Shown here piece after piece: positions 45,627 through 57,463 of a DNA stretch of 64,000 nt. A model generated the notes under the pieces. It worked only from the letters and a program-made list of their open reading frames with translations, ran no database searches and was not told the DNA's origin. A program made the translations under genes and the position numbers. The DNA comes from Paramacrobiotus metropolitanus. Lineage: Eukaryota; Tardigrada; Eutardigrada; Parachela; Macrobiotidae. The stretch lies in assembly GCF_019649055.1 (NCBI RefSeq), contig NW_026570294.1, positions 434,001 through 498,000 on the forward strand. Direction: 5' to 3'. The number at the start of each line of letters is the position of its first letter. Position 1 is the stretch's first letter.

Positions 45627-46659
45627 ATGGTGTATTCAAAGATAAATGATAGTGACGCGGCTGAATACCGGTTCAAGGCCGCAATGAATACTCTTGAAAG
45701 TGTAAGTTGACTGTCAGTTACTATAATTATAATAACTGCCAACTGTAATTTTGGCGATATTTTTGCCAGTAAGTGCCAACTGTAATGGTACACGCAGTTC
45801 GATTAGTGTGCAGAGTTTGCTGTAATCATCAGCTCTGAGGTTTAAATTAATTTTGTTGATGGAAGTAAGGCTAAGCAAGATAGCAGACCTGGACAGTTTT
45901 GGAAAATGGGCCCACCATTAGAGATAAAAGTTACAGGTAGCGTGTGCGTTACGGTATTGATGCAAGTAAATCGAGTTTTGAGTTATACCGCAAGGTACAC
46001 TCGTTTCCACATCCGCTCAATTTCGTCAGTAGTCCGGATTCTGCGGACGATAGCGCGTCGCGAGGCGCACCCGGCTCGAAACACTGTTCAGTCCACCCAG
46101 TTCGAAGGATGTGCCGGACATATCGGCAGCGACAGAATTAATTCTCGAATTTCCCGAAGCCATCAAAAATGCCTGCCACCGAATTTGATATACAGGGAAA
46201 TGACGCTGCATGGCACACAAAAAGCGACGGGAACGGATTAAACACCAAGGGATCCAAATGAGCCGTATTTGAAAATTTTGTCGGAATGTAGTGAACAAGC
46301 TTCACAGTTCCAATCCACGTTAAGGTACGGCAATCCGTTAAAGCGCTTTTTAAAGGCCAAAAGTTGTGTAGCTGTTTTTGTAGCTCACTGGCGTCGGTAT
46401 TGGTGCCTATACATATTGTAGAATAAATACCGGCAAACGAAAATAAATTGCAGTTTCTGTTAATCATTTTGCTTGTTTTAGGGCACACAAAAGTTACCTA
46501 TGTGCCCAAACACAAGATTTCGATCCGGATGGTAATTCCATGGAAGCGTCGACAAAGGTCACAATTTTAGAAAACGACGTGGGTCAGATTCAAAGAGGTA
46601 TCTTCAAAGGTATCTTCAAATGGACGAAAACCACAACTGCAACGTATTTTGTTTAACGG
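45627..46659 (+). CDS. possible small spliced gene, unknown product
   Basis: Exon 1 (45,627-45,701) encodes MVYSKINDSDAAEYRFKAAM plus five residues and ends at a strong donor (agt|gtaagt). A second open stretch from about 45,941 (RYGIDASKSSFELYRK) and a third, after the acceptor tgcttgttttag at 46,481 (reading SYLCAQTQDFDPDGN to a stop near 46,659), could be further exons. The donor of the middle exon is not clear, so the model is incomplete. No domain recognised. Other readings, including no gene, are possible. Confidence 0.25.
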
Positions 46660-46783
46660 ACTGGACCCATGTATGAATCTCCACTCGGAGCCACCTACTC
46701 AGTTGCTCCATTGCCGGATGTATATATGCATGCAGTAGCAATTTAGGTTTCTGCTTTTCTCTAAACCGTTATTTTAGAAAAAG

Positions 46784-47260
46784 TTACTTAGTGTCGCCGT
46801 ACCAAAACAAAGCTTCAAGAATATCCAATAATAACGGAGTGGCCGGTGCCAGGATTGCCTTCGGATAAGGGCCTACAGGCACAAAATATTGTACGTTGTA
46901 ACTGATGTTGTGTTCCCTCAGATTATGCACCATATCCCCATAATTATGGCATTTCCTGTTTAATAACGTATTATGCAACGTTGACGGTGGCAGCGAAACG
47001 ATCTCTTCCATTTCTCCACTTTTGGTGATCAGTGAAGTTTGCTTCAGTGCCACCACAATTCGCAAAGATACGACTCATAGCATCCGTCTTCGCGGAGTCC
47101 GGGCTTCTGCTGGCGGCTGAGAACATTCATTTTCACTCAGGATGGCCGACAATGGCCGGAGAAACTTAAAGCGATCCTCTTTAGTCAACGGTTTGAACAC
47201 CAGCTTCCGGGGGCGGGTGACGGTGACGAGCGGCTTTGATACGTCAGGGTAATGTGTCAA
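46784..47260 (-). pseudogene. broken minus-strand ORF, unknown product
   Basis: Read downward, LTHYPDVSKPLVTVTRPRKL and then KEDRFKFLRPLSAILSENE reach a TGA near 47,078. The same frame continues with KSGEMEEIVSLPPSTLHN, NISYNVQYFVPVGPYPK and PLLLDILEALFWYGDTK to a second stop. Peptide composition looks protein-like on both sides of the stop, suggesting a nonsense mutation or an unseen intron. A further frame upstream (to 47,487) ends VIKTKEPVPDLA. No family recognised. Confidence 0.25.
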
Positions 47261-47942
47261 GCTAAATCCGGGACAGGCTCTTTCGTTTTAATCACCCGCG
47301 CTGCCCCGACTTCGATGGTCCCGTCCGGATCAGAGCCAGGTAGCGGTTGGCACGTGCGTAGCTGTGGGCAATACTTTCTTTCTGGAACCCGACGGTGGTC
47401 GTGCTGGATCGAATCACGTAAAAAACATCGCAACGTCCGAAATAATCGAAGAAATAACAGAAGATTACCTACAGTAAAACGGGGCAAGCAATGGGACCAG
47501 TCACTCTTTCCTGTAAATCATGATACTGTAATTATAGTCCTGCTACGCTTCGGTAAAGAGTGCCCGCAAAAAGGAGTGCACTTTCGCAGTACCTGAAGTA
47601 AAAATAATCAGGTACTGGTGTCTTGAATTGACATGCTACCGGCTCATCCCAAGCGGTCAAACGTAACAGCGGAAGTTCGCAACATGTTTATTCACAAGAG
47701 CATTCAAGAACAGAGTAAGGTGTGTAGCAAAGTGAGCAAGGGGTGTAGCAGGCGAGCATGCTGTACTCTGTACGTGACTGATCCATAAAATTCTGAGAGG
47801 GCAACTGTCCGCTAAATGAATTCATAATCGAGTAATTTTTTTATGTAGAATCATAACTACTCTAAGTGACCGTGATCCCATACTTCTACAGATACTTACT
47901 ACTCGTACCATTACAGCAAGTACATACATGATCTAGTACGCT

Positions 47943-48782
47943 TTACAATATAGCGCAAGAACTTCCTTGGTCCAAGGGGATACGATCGCATACACCCGGA
48001 TGATTCAGCAGAACGCGCAGTTCCCGCCAGCACTGCTGTGTCTTTTCTTTTGTCATCTCGTTCAGTGAATCCTCCGGAGGAAACCTGGTATACACCAGCG
48101 ACTGTATGCTGTGCCCGGTGGGGGCAATCTTCCGGCTGGTGTCTTTCAACTGGAACATGGTCGTCGCCTCAGCCCGTAAGGCATCCTTCTTCTCCGTGGA
48201 GATATAGTCCGCATACGTCCCCACAAAGAGGAATCGCAAACAGTTCAAACCGGTTTGGTAGCCCAGCCATTTCAGGATATGCTGGATATTGGCCACGTGC
48301 TCCTTCAGCAGGCGATCCGCCCGAAACACCACGTAAACAGCGTCAATATGCTTCAAGTTGGAGCTAACCCGATTGCGGATCAGATTGATCACCTTGGTGT
48401 CCTCCCATTCCGTGTCACACAGACCGATCGTATCCGCCACCACTATGCTGCGTTCCTGGTAGATCTCCTTTTCCGGATTGTAGACTTTACCGCGACCACG
48501 CACAAATACAATTTCTTTCGTAACACTACGATGACTCACGTCGGATTCGCAGATGTTTTGGTTAAAGAACACGTTGATCAGATGCGATTTGCCGGCGCCC
48601 GTCGGCCCGACAACCAGGACATTGTACGTATCGTCTTCGTAATCCAGATAGTACTCAACCCGGCTGAATGTGTAGTTATCCGCAATAAATGAATACAGGC
48701 TTTCGCATGTATCAGTGATGGCTAATTGGGAGCGGATGGGAACGGGGAATGTGTTGATCAGGCGTTTCCGGTTATCCAGCAT
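47943..48782 (-). CDS. GIMAP/AIG1-like P-loop GTPase with C-terminal CaaX box
   Basis: From the ATG at 48,782 it has 279 residues; the frame is open six codons further, to a TTG that overlaps the upstream ORF's stop. G1 is GPTGAGKS (residues 59-66), switch I carries SVTKEIV, G3 is VVADTIGLCDT. The usual TKxD position appears to be FVGTYAD, as divergent AIG1-type GTPases show. The last residues CAIL fit a CaaX prenylation signal (leucine favours geranylgeranyl), placing the protein on a membrane. AIG1/GIMAP GTPases act at endomembranes and in immune-cell survival in vertebrates; here only the fold and likely membrane attachment can be inferred. It overlaps the LRAT-like ORF in front of it, suggesting one transcript or one protein. 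Confidence 0.8.
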   Translation of the reverse strand: MLDNRKRLINTFPVPIRSQLAITDTCESLYSFIADNYTFSRVEYYLDYEDDTYNVLVVGPTGAGKSHLINVFFNQNICESDVSHRSVTKEIVFVRGRGKVYNPEKEIYQERSIVVADTIGLCDTEWEDTKVINLIRNRVSSNLKHIDAVYVVFRADRLLKEHVANIQHILKWLGYQTGLNCLRFLFVGTYADYISTEKKDALRAEATTMFQLKDTSRKIAPTGHSIQSLVYTRFPPEDSLNEMTKEKTQQCWRELRVLLNHPGVCDRIPLDQGSSCAIL

Positions 48783-48802
48783 GTAGGAGCGGAAATACTG
48801 TA

Positions 48803-49267
48803 TCAAACCCCGTCACCGTGGTCGTCCATCTGACTACTAATCCAGCGACCCCGAAAGACGTAGTTCGCGACGTGTTCACAGTTGCGCAGGCACAGGGAAT
48901 AGTTGGACAGGCCGATCACGTGGCGCATCCGATGCCGCATATTCTCATTCATCGGACGGCAGCTCTTGACGTCGTTGACGTCGATGGGATAGTTTTGGCG
49001 GGGATGCGTGTTGATAGTCACCCGGGCGTTGTAAATATTGACATCCACCGACCCGAACTCCAGAAACTGCGTCCCGTTGGTCACGAACCAGTGCTCGAAT
49101 TCTTTGTTACCCCAGCCACTGTGCATGTAGCTGAGGAAAATATTACTGCCGTCTTTGAAGTCTTCCAGATATTTGAGATTGGCTACTCGAACCGGCTCGT
49201 CGTACACCAACGTGTGCTCGATCCATGTCTTCTTCTCGGCTTCCAGGAATGAATAAGTGGTTCCCAT
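48803..49267 (-). CDS. LRAT-like (NC-motif) domain protein with N-myristoylation-like start
   Basis: An ATG at 49,267 gives 154 residues. The sequence FEHWFV (H59) followed by a beta-rich stretch, and SLCLRNCEHVANYVFRGRW with C130, match the histidine and the NCEHF motif of the LRAT/PLAAT branch of NlpC/P60 thiol enzymes, which transfer acyl groups or cleave phospholipids. The N-terminus MGTTYS fits the MGxxxS myristoylation pattern. The ORF ends at a TGA (48,803-48,805) that overlaps the open frame of the GTPase. A tetra-G run just before the stop is where a one-base difference would join the two frames. Catalytic activity is inferred from motifs only. Confidence 0.7.
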   Translation of the reverse strand: MGTTYSFLEAEKKTWIEHTLVYDEPVRVANLKYLEDFKDGSNIFLSYMHSGWGNKEFEHWFVTNGTQFLEFGSVDVNIYNARVTINTHPRQNYPIDVNDVKSCRPMNENMRHRMRHVIGLSNYSLCLRNCEHVANYVFRGRWISSQMDDHGDGV

Positions 49268-50556
49268 TTTAAGCCGTTAAAATGTCAGCCGTGAACAGCA
49301 CGCTATAAAAGACACAACGATTCGTTCATAGAATCAAGAGCAAACAGCCCGGTTTACGTGAGTCGAGTATCTGGTCGGTAACGACTGCACAATGATGAAA
49401 GTATGCTCATGTTCTAAAGAATGACATACATCCGTTTCCATCGTTCAAAGCAAATTGTTACGCAAACAGAAATACACATGTTTTATCGGTTATCAGTGTG
49501 CAGTTACAAACGTTAAACCAGGAAACCAAATGTTTGACTTTGCAGTTTGCACCGTTGGTCCGCCGGATGGCTTTGATATTTGAATCAGACAGACAAGCCT
49601 TTAAACTGCAGTCAGCTTTAAGCGTGTAAGCGGCACATGTGCGGGGGAAAACAAAATTTCCCGTGCTGTATGAGGGGAAAACTTAAGGCCCCATGCGAAG
49701 TACATGTATTGTACGAGTGTACATTAATTCGTACACAATACGGTTGATCGAAATGAATAGGTGGCCCGCTCGAGACGGTCCCATATCTCCCCTATTTCGT
49801 CCCTAAGGAGAGATTTTGTTCAGAACCGGTTTCATAGCCTGCAGAGCGGCATTTGTTCTCGATATTATGAAGACGAAGGGAGCGAAAAAGTTAAATACCT
49901 ACTCGTAAGGTCATTCAAATAGTATAGTACGTGAATTACAGTAGTGATGGTCGTTCAAAGTGGCCATCATGAGTTACAACTTCCACAAATCTTTTTTTCT
50001 CCAGAATTTTTCCCTTGCCCAATTCAGCATAGCATATAGATATTCTGTACGTAGTATTTGACATTTTAAAAAAAATGTTGAATCGTTTTCTTGCAGTTGC
50101 GTCGTTAAAAGACTATAAATAACACTATAATAATATTCGGACATTTTGTCACATTAAGCTCACTTATCGAAAAAGTTAACGACACAAGATTTCTATGTAT
50201 TTAAGAAAACAAAAAACCACTAATGGTACAATTCTGTCCGGACAACGTTGTAACTTGTCACAATGTAGGCTCAACTACTAGATGCTTCTACAGTAGTACA
50301 AGTCGAACTATCATCTTTATCAGATCATCAAATCTCTCCGTACAGGCTGCTAAATATTCTCAAAAGCGCCATTATCAAATAGAAATATTGTAGTACTCGT
50401 AATAAAATATATGTTTAAATACATCTCGAGTTGACGACTTCCTTCCTTTACAAAGAAACCACAAGTCAAGCAGGAATCCAGATCAGTACAAATGCTCAGC
50501 GTAATAGCCGACTCTACAAAAGTCTCCGTCGCGGATAAAATGGATCTCTCCGCGTT
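49268..50556. other. intergenic upstream of the LRAT-like ORF
   Basis: Probable promoter region of the minus-strand LRAT/GTPase locus and 3' flank of the FAM110-like gene. A ctataaaag motif (about 49,302) faces the plus strand, away from the LRAT ORF. No gene is seen. Confidence 0.35.
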
Positions 50557-53500
50557 TCACTTTTTGCCAGCGGCCCGACAAGTGACCAGCCACTTGTAGA
50601 CGCGGGCGTTGCGCAGTTTGTAGTTCTCCTCGTTGCGGCCGTTGAGGGATAGCGCAGGCGGGCGCGGGCCCCGCTCCCCGTCCCCCTTGGAGCCGGCCTC
50701 GTCGCTGGGCATCTCCGGTTCATCGTCATCCGTCTCCACCGTGGGGATCAGGGCGATGCTGTCCTTCCGTCCGCGCAGCACACCCCCTCCGACAATGGAC
50801 ACCGATTCGAACTGCTCTTCCTCCGATTCCATCGCGTCATCCGATACCTGCACAGTCAAAAGCTAATGTTTACTCAATTAATTTTCATTATTTTTTTATT
50901 AGTATAATTTGTTTAATTTGTTTTGCAGAATTGGATCTACTTTGAAGTTATACGCGTTGTGCGCTGTATTAAGACCTGCGCTGTATGTTTTATATTGAAT
51001 TACGTAGACAAAATACTTAATTATTTTGTCAATGCTGCTAATAAACACGAGCCTGCACAGGTGTATACTGTATACTAATAAAATAATTAATTTAATTGCT
51101 GTTACTGCCTTGAATGGTATTTTGATTCTGAATTGGTACTGGTAAACTCTACTTTACTACGCTTAAATTGTGCAGTTTGTTTAGTATCATCAATAAAAAC
51201 CTGCTGAAAATGTACATATGAGAATACGATATTTTGCATTCTGACACGATAATCCTGTTTTATGCCGTTGCATCTTTGATGTTATGTAAACGGGATGTTG
51301 CCAAAGCGAAGAACACTACAACCATAAATAAATTGTACAGCACTAAAATTTATGCGATTTAATCTGCAAAATACCCGTACAATCAAAAGTACGACTACGA
51401 TAGTACGTACCTGTACAAAGTGTACATGAAAAACAATTATCTATACTTTATTACGTATTTATTTTTATTATCATTATTTTTATTATTTTGTTATTATTCC
51501 ATTACGTATCTCTTATTTTACTATTATAATTTTTTATTATTATCTTACTTTATATTATTCTATTTTGTTAGGCCCGCCTTCGCAATCTTATACACGGACT
51601 ATGCACAGGGTCATAGACTACTACACTCTCTTTATTTTAGGCCACTTTTATGTGCCTAGCGTTTTGAACATTTCGCGCTTCGGTTAATTCCATGCATTTA
51701 TTTTCTAGTTTTACAACTATGTCCTTTCTGAATTATTTCTTACACTTCCCACTTTCACTTTATTTTGTAAATTTGATAAATCGAATTACTGATTAATCCG
51801 TTATCACTGATCCGTTATTGCTGATTACTCCGTTATTATCGCTTTACAATAATCCAGTGAAGTGTCATCCCGTTAACAAATTTTACTAAATCAAAAGCAT
51901 AACGAATTACAATGAATACTGCCAATAGTTACGAACTATCGCTGCAGTTACTGTACTCGTACATCTCGAATCCGAATCAATTCGCAACTCTACCTGATTG
52001 GAAATGTTCAGTGCGCGCGAGCCGCACCGTCCGCCCATCTGCTGATCATCCAAGCCCATGGAATTGAAGAACTTCTCCAGTTCATCACCGGAGGATATGG
52101 AATCATCATCACCACGGAACGCCGAACAGTCCATGGTCTTCATGCGTTTCACCGTGCTGCCGGGACGGAGAGGCCGCTTCCGGCAGGAGGGATACACTGT
52201 GGAGGAGTGGGTCGACTCGTCCGTCTCCGTTTCCTCATCGGATTCCCCGAAATCCTTCCGCACGAGTATTTTCTTACGCCCCACTGAAATTCAGATTTGT
52301 GACTGTGCGTCAGTAATAGGAACAACGGGATAACATTTGCTCCATGTTTTTTAATCAAAATTTTCGTACGTACTAAAAGATTTAAAAATTAAAAAAAACG
52401 CTTATGAAAATCAACTAAAAGCTTGCATACTTATGCATATCTGATTATTGCTTGTATACTACTGCCTGCGTTGGTGGCTGATCTCGTGAGTCAATGCACA
52501 AGTACACTGTACTACGATCTGATGTCGACTGTTTTTTGCACAATGCTTTGTACTAAAAATTAAAAAAGGTTTTATGTAGTAATTGCTCAATTTACAATGC
52601 CCAATTCACAGTCACAAAATAAAACGGGAAGATTTACAATCAAAACGAACCATTTAAAAATATAATCAAATATTTAGAAACATTAGAATGAATAAAACTG
52701 ATTTATTAGGAAAAACCTTCAAAAATCAGCGTACAAAAGAGAGAAATCAAAATCAAAACTAAGCCATTTACATAATACATGGCAAATCATAAATGCGCTT
52801 GTTACAGTTTTTAATTCTGACTACTACTTGAAAGTCACACTTACGCAACACTATTTAGTCAGAATGCAGGAGAGTGAATTAACTAAAATACTAATTATTA
52901 GGATTTAATGACGTATGTAAAATAATTACGCACAGAGATACAGTAGTACTGTAATCGCTCACAAAATTCTCACTTATTCGCTCGTAGTACAGATACGCCA
53001 GACTTACCCGGATTGGTTTTCCCGTCCTCCACATCCATCCCGTCGTCATCGGGCCGGTCCAGGGAATCCTGGAGGACAAAGTGGCGCTGGGTGCGATGCA
53101 GCGAGCAGGAGCTGTTGCGGGTGGGCCCCGTGGGGGACTGGGGCTCCCTGAAGGGCCCGTTGGCCGAGGCCAGACTGGGCAGGCTGCGGTGCAGCGGATT
53201 CCGGCGACCGTCCGCCGAGAGAAGCCCTGTCGGGTAGGGGGAGGCCGCCCCGTCGCCCCCGAGGGAGAAGCGCACGTTGGGACTGCTGGCCGAGGAGGCC
53301 GGGTAGACGCCCAGGGCGGAGAGGAGCTGCGATTCGTAGTGAGGCTGCACCGCAAGAAATGCACGAATTAAATTCGATATTTCAAATTAATTTTGAAATT
53401 GACTGCAAGTGGCGCAACTGAGCAAGTGAAAGTACAAAAATAACTTATTTTTCTACAGACAGCATCCTATTTGTGGCAGTAATCTACTAATCTGGCAACG

Positions 53501-54075
53501 CAATTACATATTCTGAAAAAACTAAAGTTATGTATTCGGGTTATTCTAAATAAAAAAAAACTAATATCCATCAGAAAATTCAGCTTTATTTGCTTGTTTA
53601 TTATATAGTGTAAAAATTATACTGTCGAAACATTTGTAGACCAGAAATAAAACAGGTTACAGATCTGAAAACGCACATAAAAAATCTTAACATAAATTTC
53701 ATTAGGAAACGTTGAATAAGAAAACAAAATAAAAAATCCCAAAATATTCGCAAATTCCAGTCTTCTTGGTTTTTCGCTGCCTCGGAATAAATGTAGGAAA
53801 ATCGTCTTTAGCCCAATAAACAAATTCCTTACCGTAACCTGCTGCTTGGAGGAACCCCAGTGCAAGCAGTTATCAACAGAGGACTGCGGGGACATCAGAT
53901 CCGGATGCCTGCTGGCGGAGCTAATCGGGGACGCTGCAGCGGAGACATCAGGTATGCTGATCTCCATATCATCCAGCGCTTCCAGTCGTCCCGCGCTGCT
54001 ATCGCCGCACGCACGCAGACGACTGCCTGGTATACTGGTCAGGTTCACCATGCTGCTAATGATGCAGTTCTCCAT
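50557..54075 (-). CDS. FAM110: FAM110-like protein, four exons
   Basis: Exons 54,075-53,833, 53,344-53,008, 52,283-51,994 and 50,847-50,557 join in phases 0, 1, 0 with canonical donors (gtaagg, gtaagt, gtagag) and acceptors (gtgcag, tttcag, gtgcag), giving about 386 residues. The start ATG is preceded by an in-frame stop. The protein is serine/proline-rich and largely disordered-looking, with a poly-acidic middle (DESDEE-like DFGESDEETETDES), GDELEKFFNSMGLDD and a C-terminus LRNARVYKWLVTCRAAGKK. The last two resemble the FAM110 motifs (D.ERFF..CGLDPE; ERNARIIKWLY). FAM110 proteins associate with centrosomes and spindle poles. Assignment rests on these motifs and the layout. Confidence 0.7.
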
Positions 54076-57000
54076 ACAAGATACATCTCATATTCCACAG
54101 TCACCAAGGAAAAGAAAAATAACTGCAGGTGGAGTAAAAAAACGGATTAGAGCCACTATCCGACAGTGGTGCAGAGACTCCCTGTACACCGCAATGCTAT
54201 CGAATTAGACACAACAGGGATCCGCGCATATCACACACTTGGATAAGACAATTATTTCGTTGCACTTTGCCTTTGATTAAAACGACGGTTTTCAACAAAG
54301 TTTTAGAAACACAACAACCATATTATTCAAAGATCGACCGGGCAAAAATCATCAAGGATCAAAAATTGTTCCAGGCACGCAGGCAACCAACGGCTGATAA
54401 CGGAAACCGTAAAAATGCAGTAAACTTGGTAAAAGCCTGGATATGCAGCTAACTGGTAAAGCACGCTGTAACGCGAAGTAAGCAATCAAGTTGAATCAAA
54501 ACACTCTCTAAATATTCTGGGCAAAAGCAAATTAAGCAATCATGCAAATGAATGTAAACCAGATCAAACAAACTTGAGAAACGCCAAAAAGAAGAACAGC
54601 TGTACGAAGTATACTCGTACTTCATAAACTCTGCATTTCTGATAAAGCCAACTTTTTCCGTCACTTTCCCATTTCGCAGAAAAGTTTTGTTGGTGCTGAT
54701 CGTCACGCAGCAATTGACGCGGATAAGACTACCGGGATTGTCACCTACTCCGCCACATTAGAATATGCACCGGAATTGGGCACTGCAAAATTAAGCTGAT
54801 GTGCGATGGTGGCCTTATACAGAAAAAGCAGTGTGTTGTATCATGCATGTTACCATGTACGAAGTAAACTGGAAGATTGTTATTGAATTTCACAAACTAA
54901 AATATCGGAAATGCGCCGCAAAAAAGATCGCTGCGATTTTCGTGGTGGAAGAAGATAATAGGCGAGCGGGATCACGTCCGCATACAGGGCTAATCGAGCA
55001 TATGCCATATGGCAATTACCGCATTGGCGATCAAATTTATCACTTCCGGCAGCGGCGGCATTACGGGACGCAGGAGGGGGATGATCTTGACATCAGCATT
55101 GACGTGCGAACCAGATAACGTGCCGGCTGTCCCGCGTAACAAGGGAACAGCGGTATTACCTCAACGGCTGTTGGAGCGGCGTGGCTCCATTACTGACATC
55201 AAACAAATATATCGAGTGAATTAGATATACCGCATGCATTTGAGTACATACAGTACGTACTACGTATGTGTTGTATGTCCCACAAGGATCGCGTTTACAC
55301 GAAACGTGACGACCGAACGTGGGAATCTGGCTGCTATAATTATCGAATATTTCAAAAATCTATTAGGTACTCATAAATAAAATTATTATGGTGTTTCTTG
55401 CTTTCTGCGCATGCAAATATATTACATATATAATATGCTTAATACTATATAAACATTAGTTTTCGATATAATATCTATATAGTATTCGACATTGTTCGTA
55501 AATCGTAATATATACAAGGTAAGCCTCGCGCATTCGCGCTCGGCACGTGTGTACTGGAAAGGTCAGGTTTGAATTTATGGACTGTTCCGGCAGTCGTCCG
55601 GCAGTTTAAAAGCTGAATTACTTGAAAATTTACTCTTTACTAATTACTGTACTGACCAAAGTGGACTTAACCCGGTCGACACCATGCATGCCAATTGGCA
55701 CAGCGGCGACCTTCACTTTCTGTAGCCGAAGAACATGCAATACTAGACGTCTGCACGATTTTATTGTAAACCAGAGATGTTGAGAAACATTTTAAAAAGT
55801 TAGACACCAAACAATCCAGTACTGGTAGAGACCATTGGGCACCTGAAGTTCACCAAAACCGAGCTGAAAGGGTTCGCTGAGGTCTCAGCTCCCGGCCTAG
55901 AGACACTTGCATCAGAAAATTATGCAAAAAAACACACGGCAAGTTTGCGTAGGACCTCGTCAGGAAATGAGCAAGTCATACATACATGGGTGAACACCGT
56001 CCGTCTACGGTCCTTAAAAAAATCTGTGCCAGATTTGACACGCATGGGTTTGATGCTATTGTATGCCGAAATTTTAAAATTCTGCATAAAATTTCTGCAG
56101 TAAGGTAAAGATTGGCACCAACAATCAAAAAATCACATTAAATCAGCTCGTTTTAACGATGATGACTTAGTGGTCATCGAAGTGACCACTGGTCACCCAT
56201 TACTTACTATTAAGTAGTATTGGTGTATCAATACTGATAATGATACTGTATTCGACAGAAACATTGCTTATAAAAGCTGTTTTCTAGATTTTTCAGCGCA
56301 CAGCGTACTTGTGTGTGCTTTGATATACAAAAATGTGCAGTAAAGATATAAAATCAAAATTTTCTTAGATGGTTTCTAATGTCGTATCGGATATGACGCG
56401 AGCATGACCGGCAGGCAGAACTTTTAAACCGCTTAAATGATGTCCGTTGCTCGCAGATATTGAATTATGACGCGTTTTATCTGTACTGCATAGTGAGCAT
56501 ACTTTGCAGAGTTTGAACAGGAAGTGTACAAAACAGGTAAACGCTAGCAGAAAACTCAAAAGCGTTCAACACCGCATATACGAAGACTACCGGTCAGTTC
56601 ACGATTATTGTCAATTTCTGCAACCGGTTTTGCTGTCACAGTACAGATATTAGTGGATTGTGTGCAGATTGTTGTTCTGGGTTAATAATAATAATAAAAC
56701 CTAATTGTAAATCTAGTCTGCCAAAACTGCTACTTGCAGTGGACACGTCCCTATACAGTACTGAGTGCTGCCCAGTTTGTAGCCTGGTTGCCAGTCGCAG
56801 GGTACGTTAATCAGTTCTTGCACGTTCGCGATAGCTTCCGACCGAGTTTATGGCAGTCGTAGTCGAAAATAGCGCATTGTACTGCAAGCATTTCTGTAAC
56901 ATTCAGACCGGCTGAAGCACCACAAAGTTTGTTGTAGTCCGTGCTCCCTTCGACTTAACTTGTTCTACCGCTTGCATAATGTGCCTGATGCTGTTTTCCT

Positions 57001-57463
57001 AGATCCCTGGGTGTCAAATTGGTTTTTGGCAGTATGCTCGGCATTTTATGTCGTGTTCACGGTATCCCAGCTCAGATAGGTGGTTTAGGTCATTTTTTAT
57101 TTGTGCTGACCACTGGTCATCTTGCTGACCATTCGTATCATTCAGTTGCATAACGCTTTTTGAGGTCTTTTATTTAAGTTACACCAAGTTTTGATGCGAT
57201 TTTTCTGTAAATTGCTATTAACATTAAACTGTGCTGTGCCTTTTGGCTCAGTTCCCATGCGTGCCCTTTTGGCATCGTGGTGCTCTGCTCGACCTATGGT
57301 CACAAAAATGCCACAAAAAATTATTTTTCTTAACTGAATTATTTGATCGTGGAATACCAATTTTCCAATCAGTATTCCCACTCCTTCTTGTACCCGGCGT
57401 TGGTGGGTTAAGATCCATATCTATGGTTACAGTGCCGACTGTACCGTTTGTACTTTTTACATA
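54076..57463. other. intergenic upstream of the FAM110-like gene
   Basis: An open stretch around 55,000-55,118 (MPYGNYRIGDQIYHFRQRR) has no domain or splice support. The modules at 55,492-55,514 and 55,525-55,585 recur at 58.6-58.9 kb in swapped order. Otherwise nothing recognised. Confidence 0.35.
55492..55585 (+). repeat. two-module dispersed repeat, copy 1
   Basis: Module x (ttcgtaaatcgtaatatata, 55,495-55,514) is followed by module y (ggaaaggtcaggtttgaatt, around 55,557). The same modules occur near 58,892-58,914 (x) and 58,632-58,710 (y) with y first. They are probably ends of a repeat family. Confidence 0.55.

Noticed and set aside
51420-51659. Hydrophobic 79-codon frame resembling membrane helices
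   Set aside because: It arises from TTA/TTT-rich low-complexity DNA; no splice or start context and no conserved residues.
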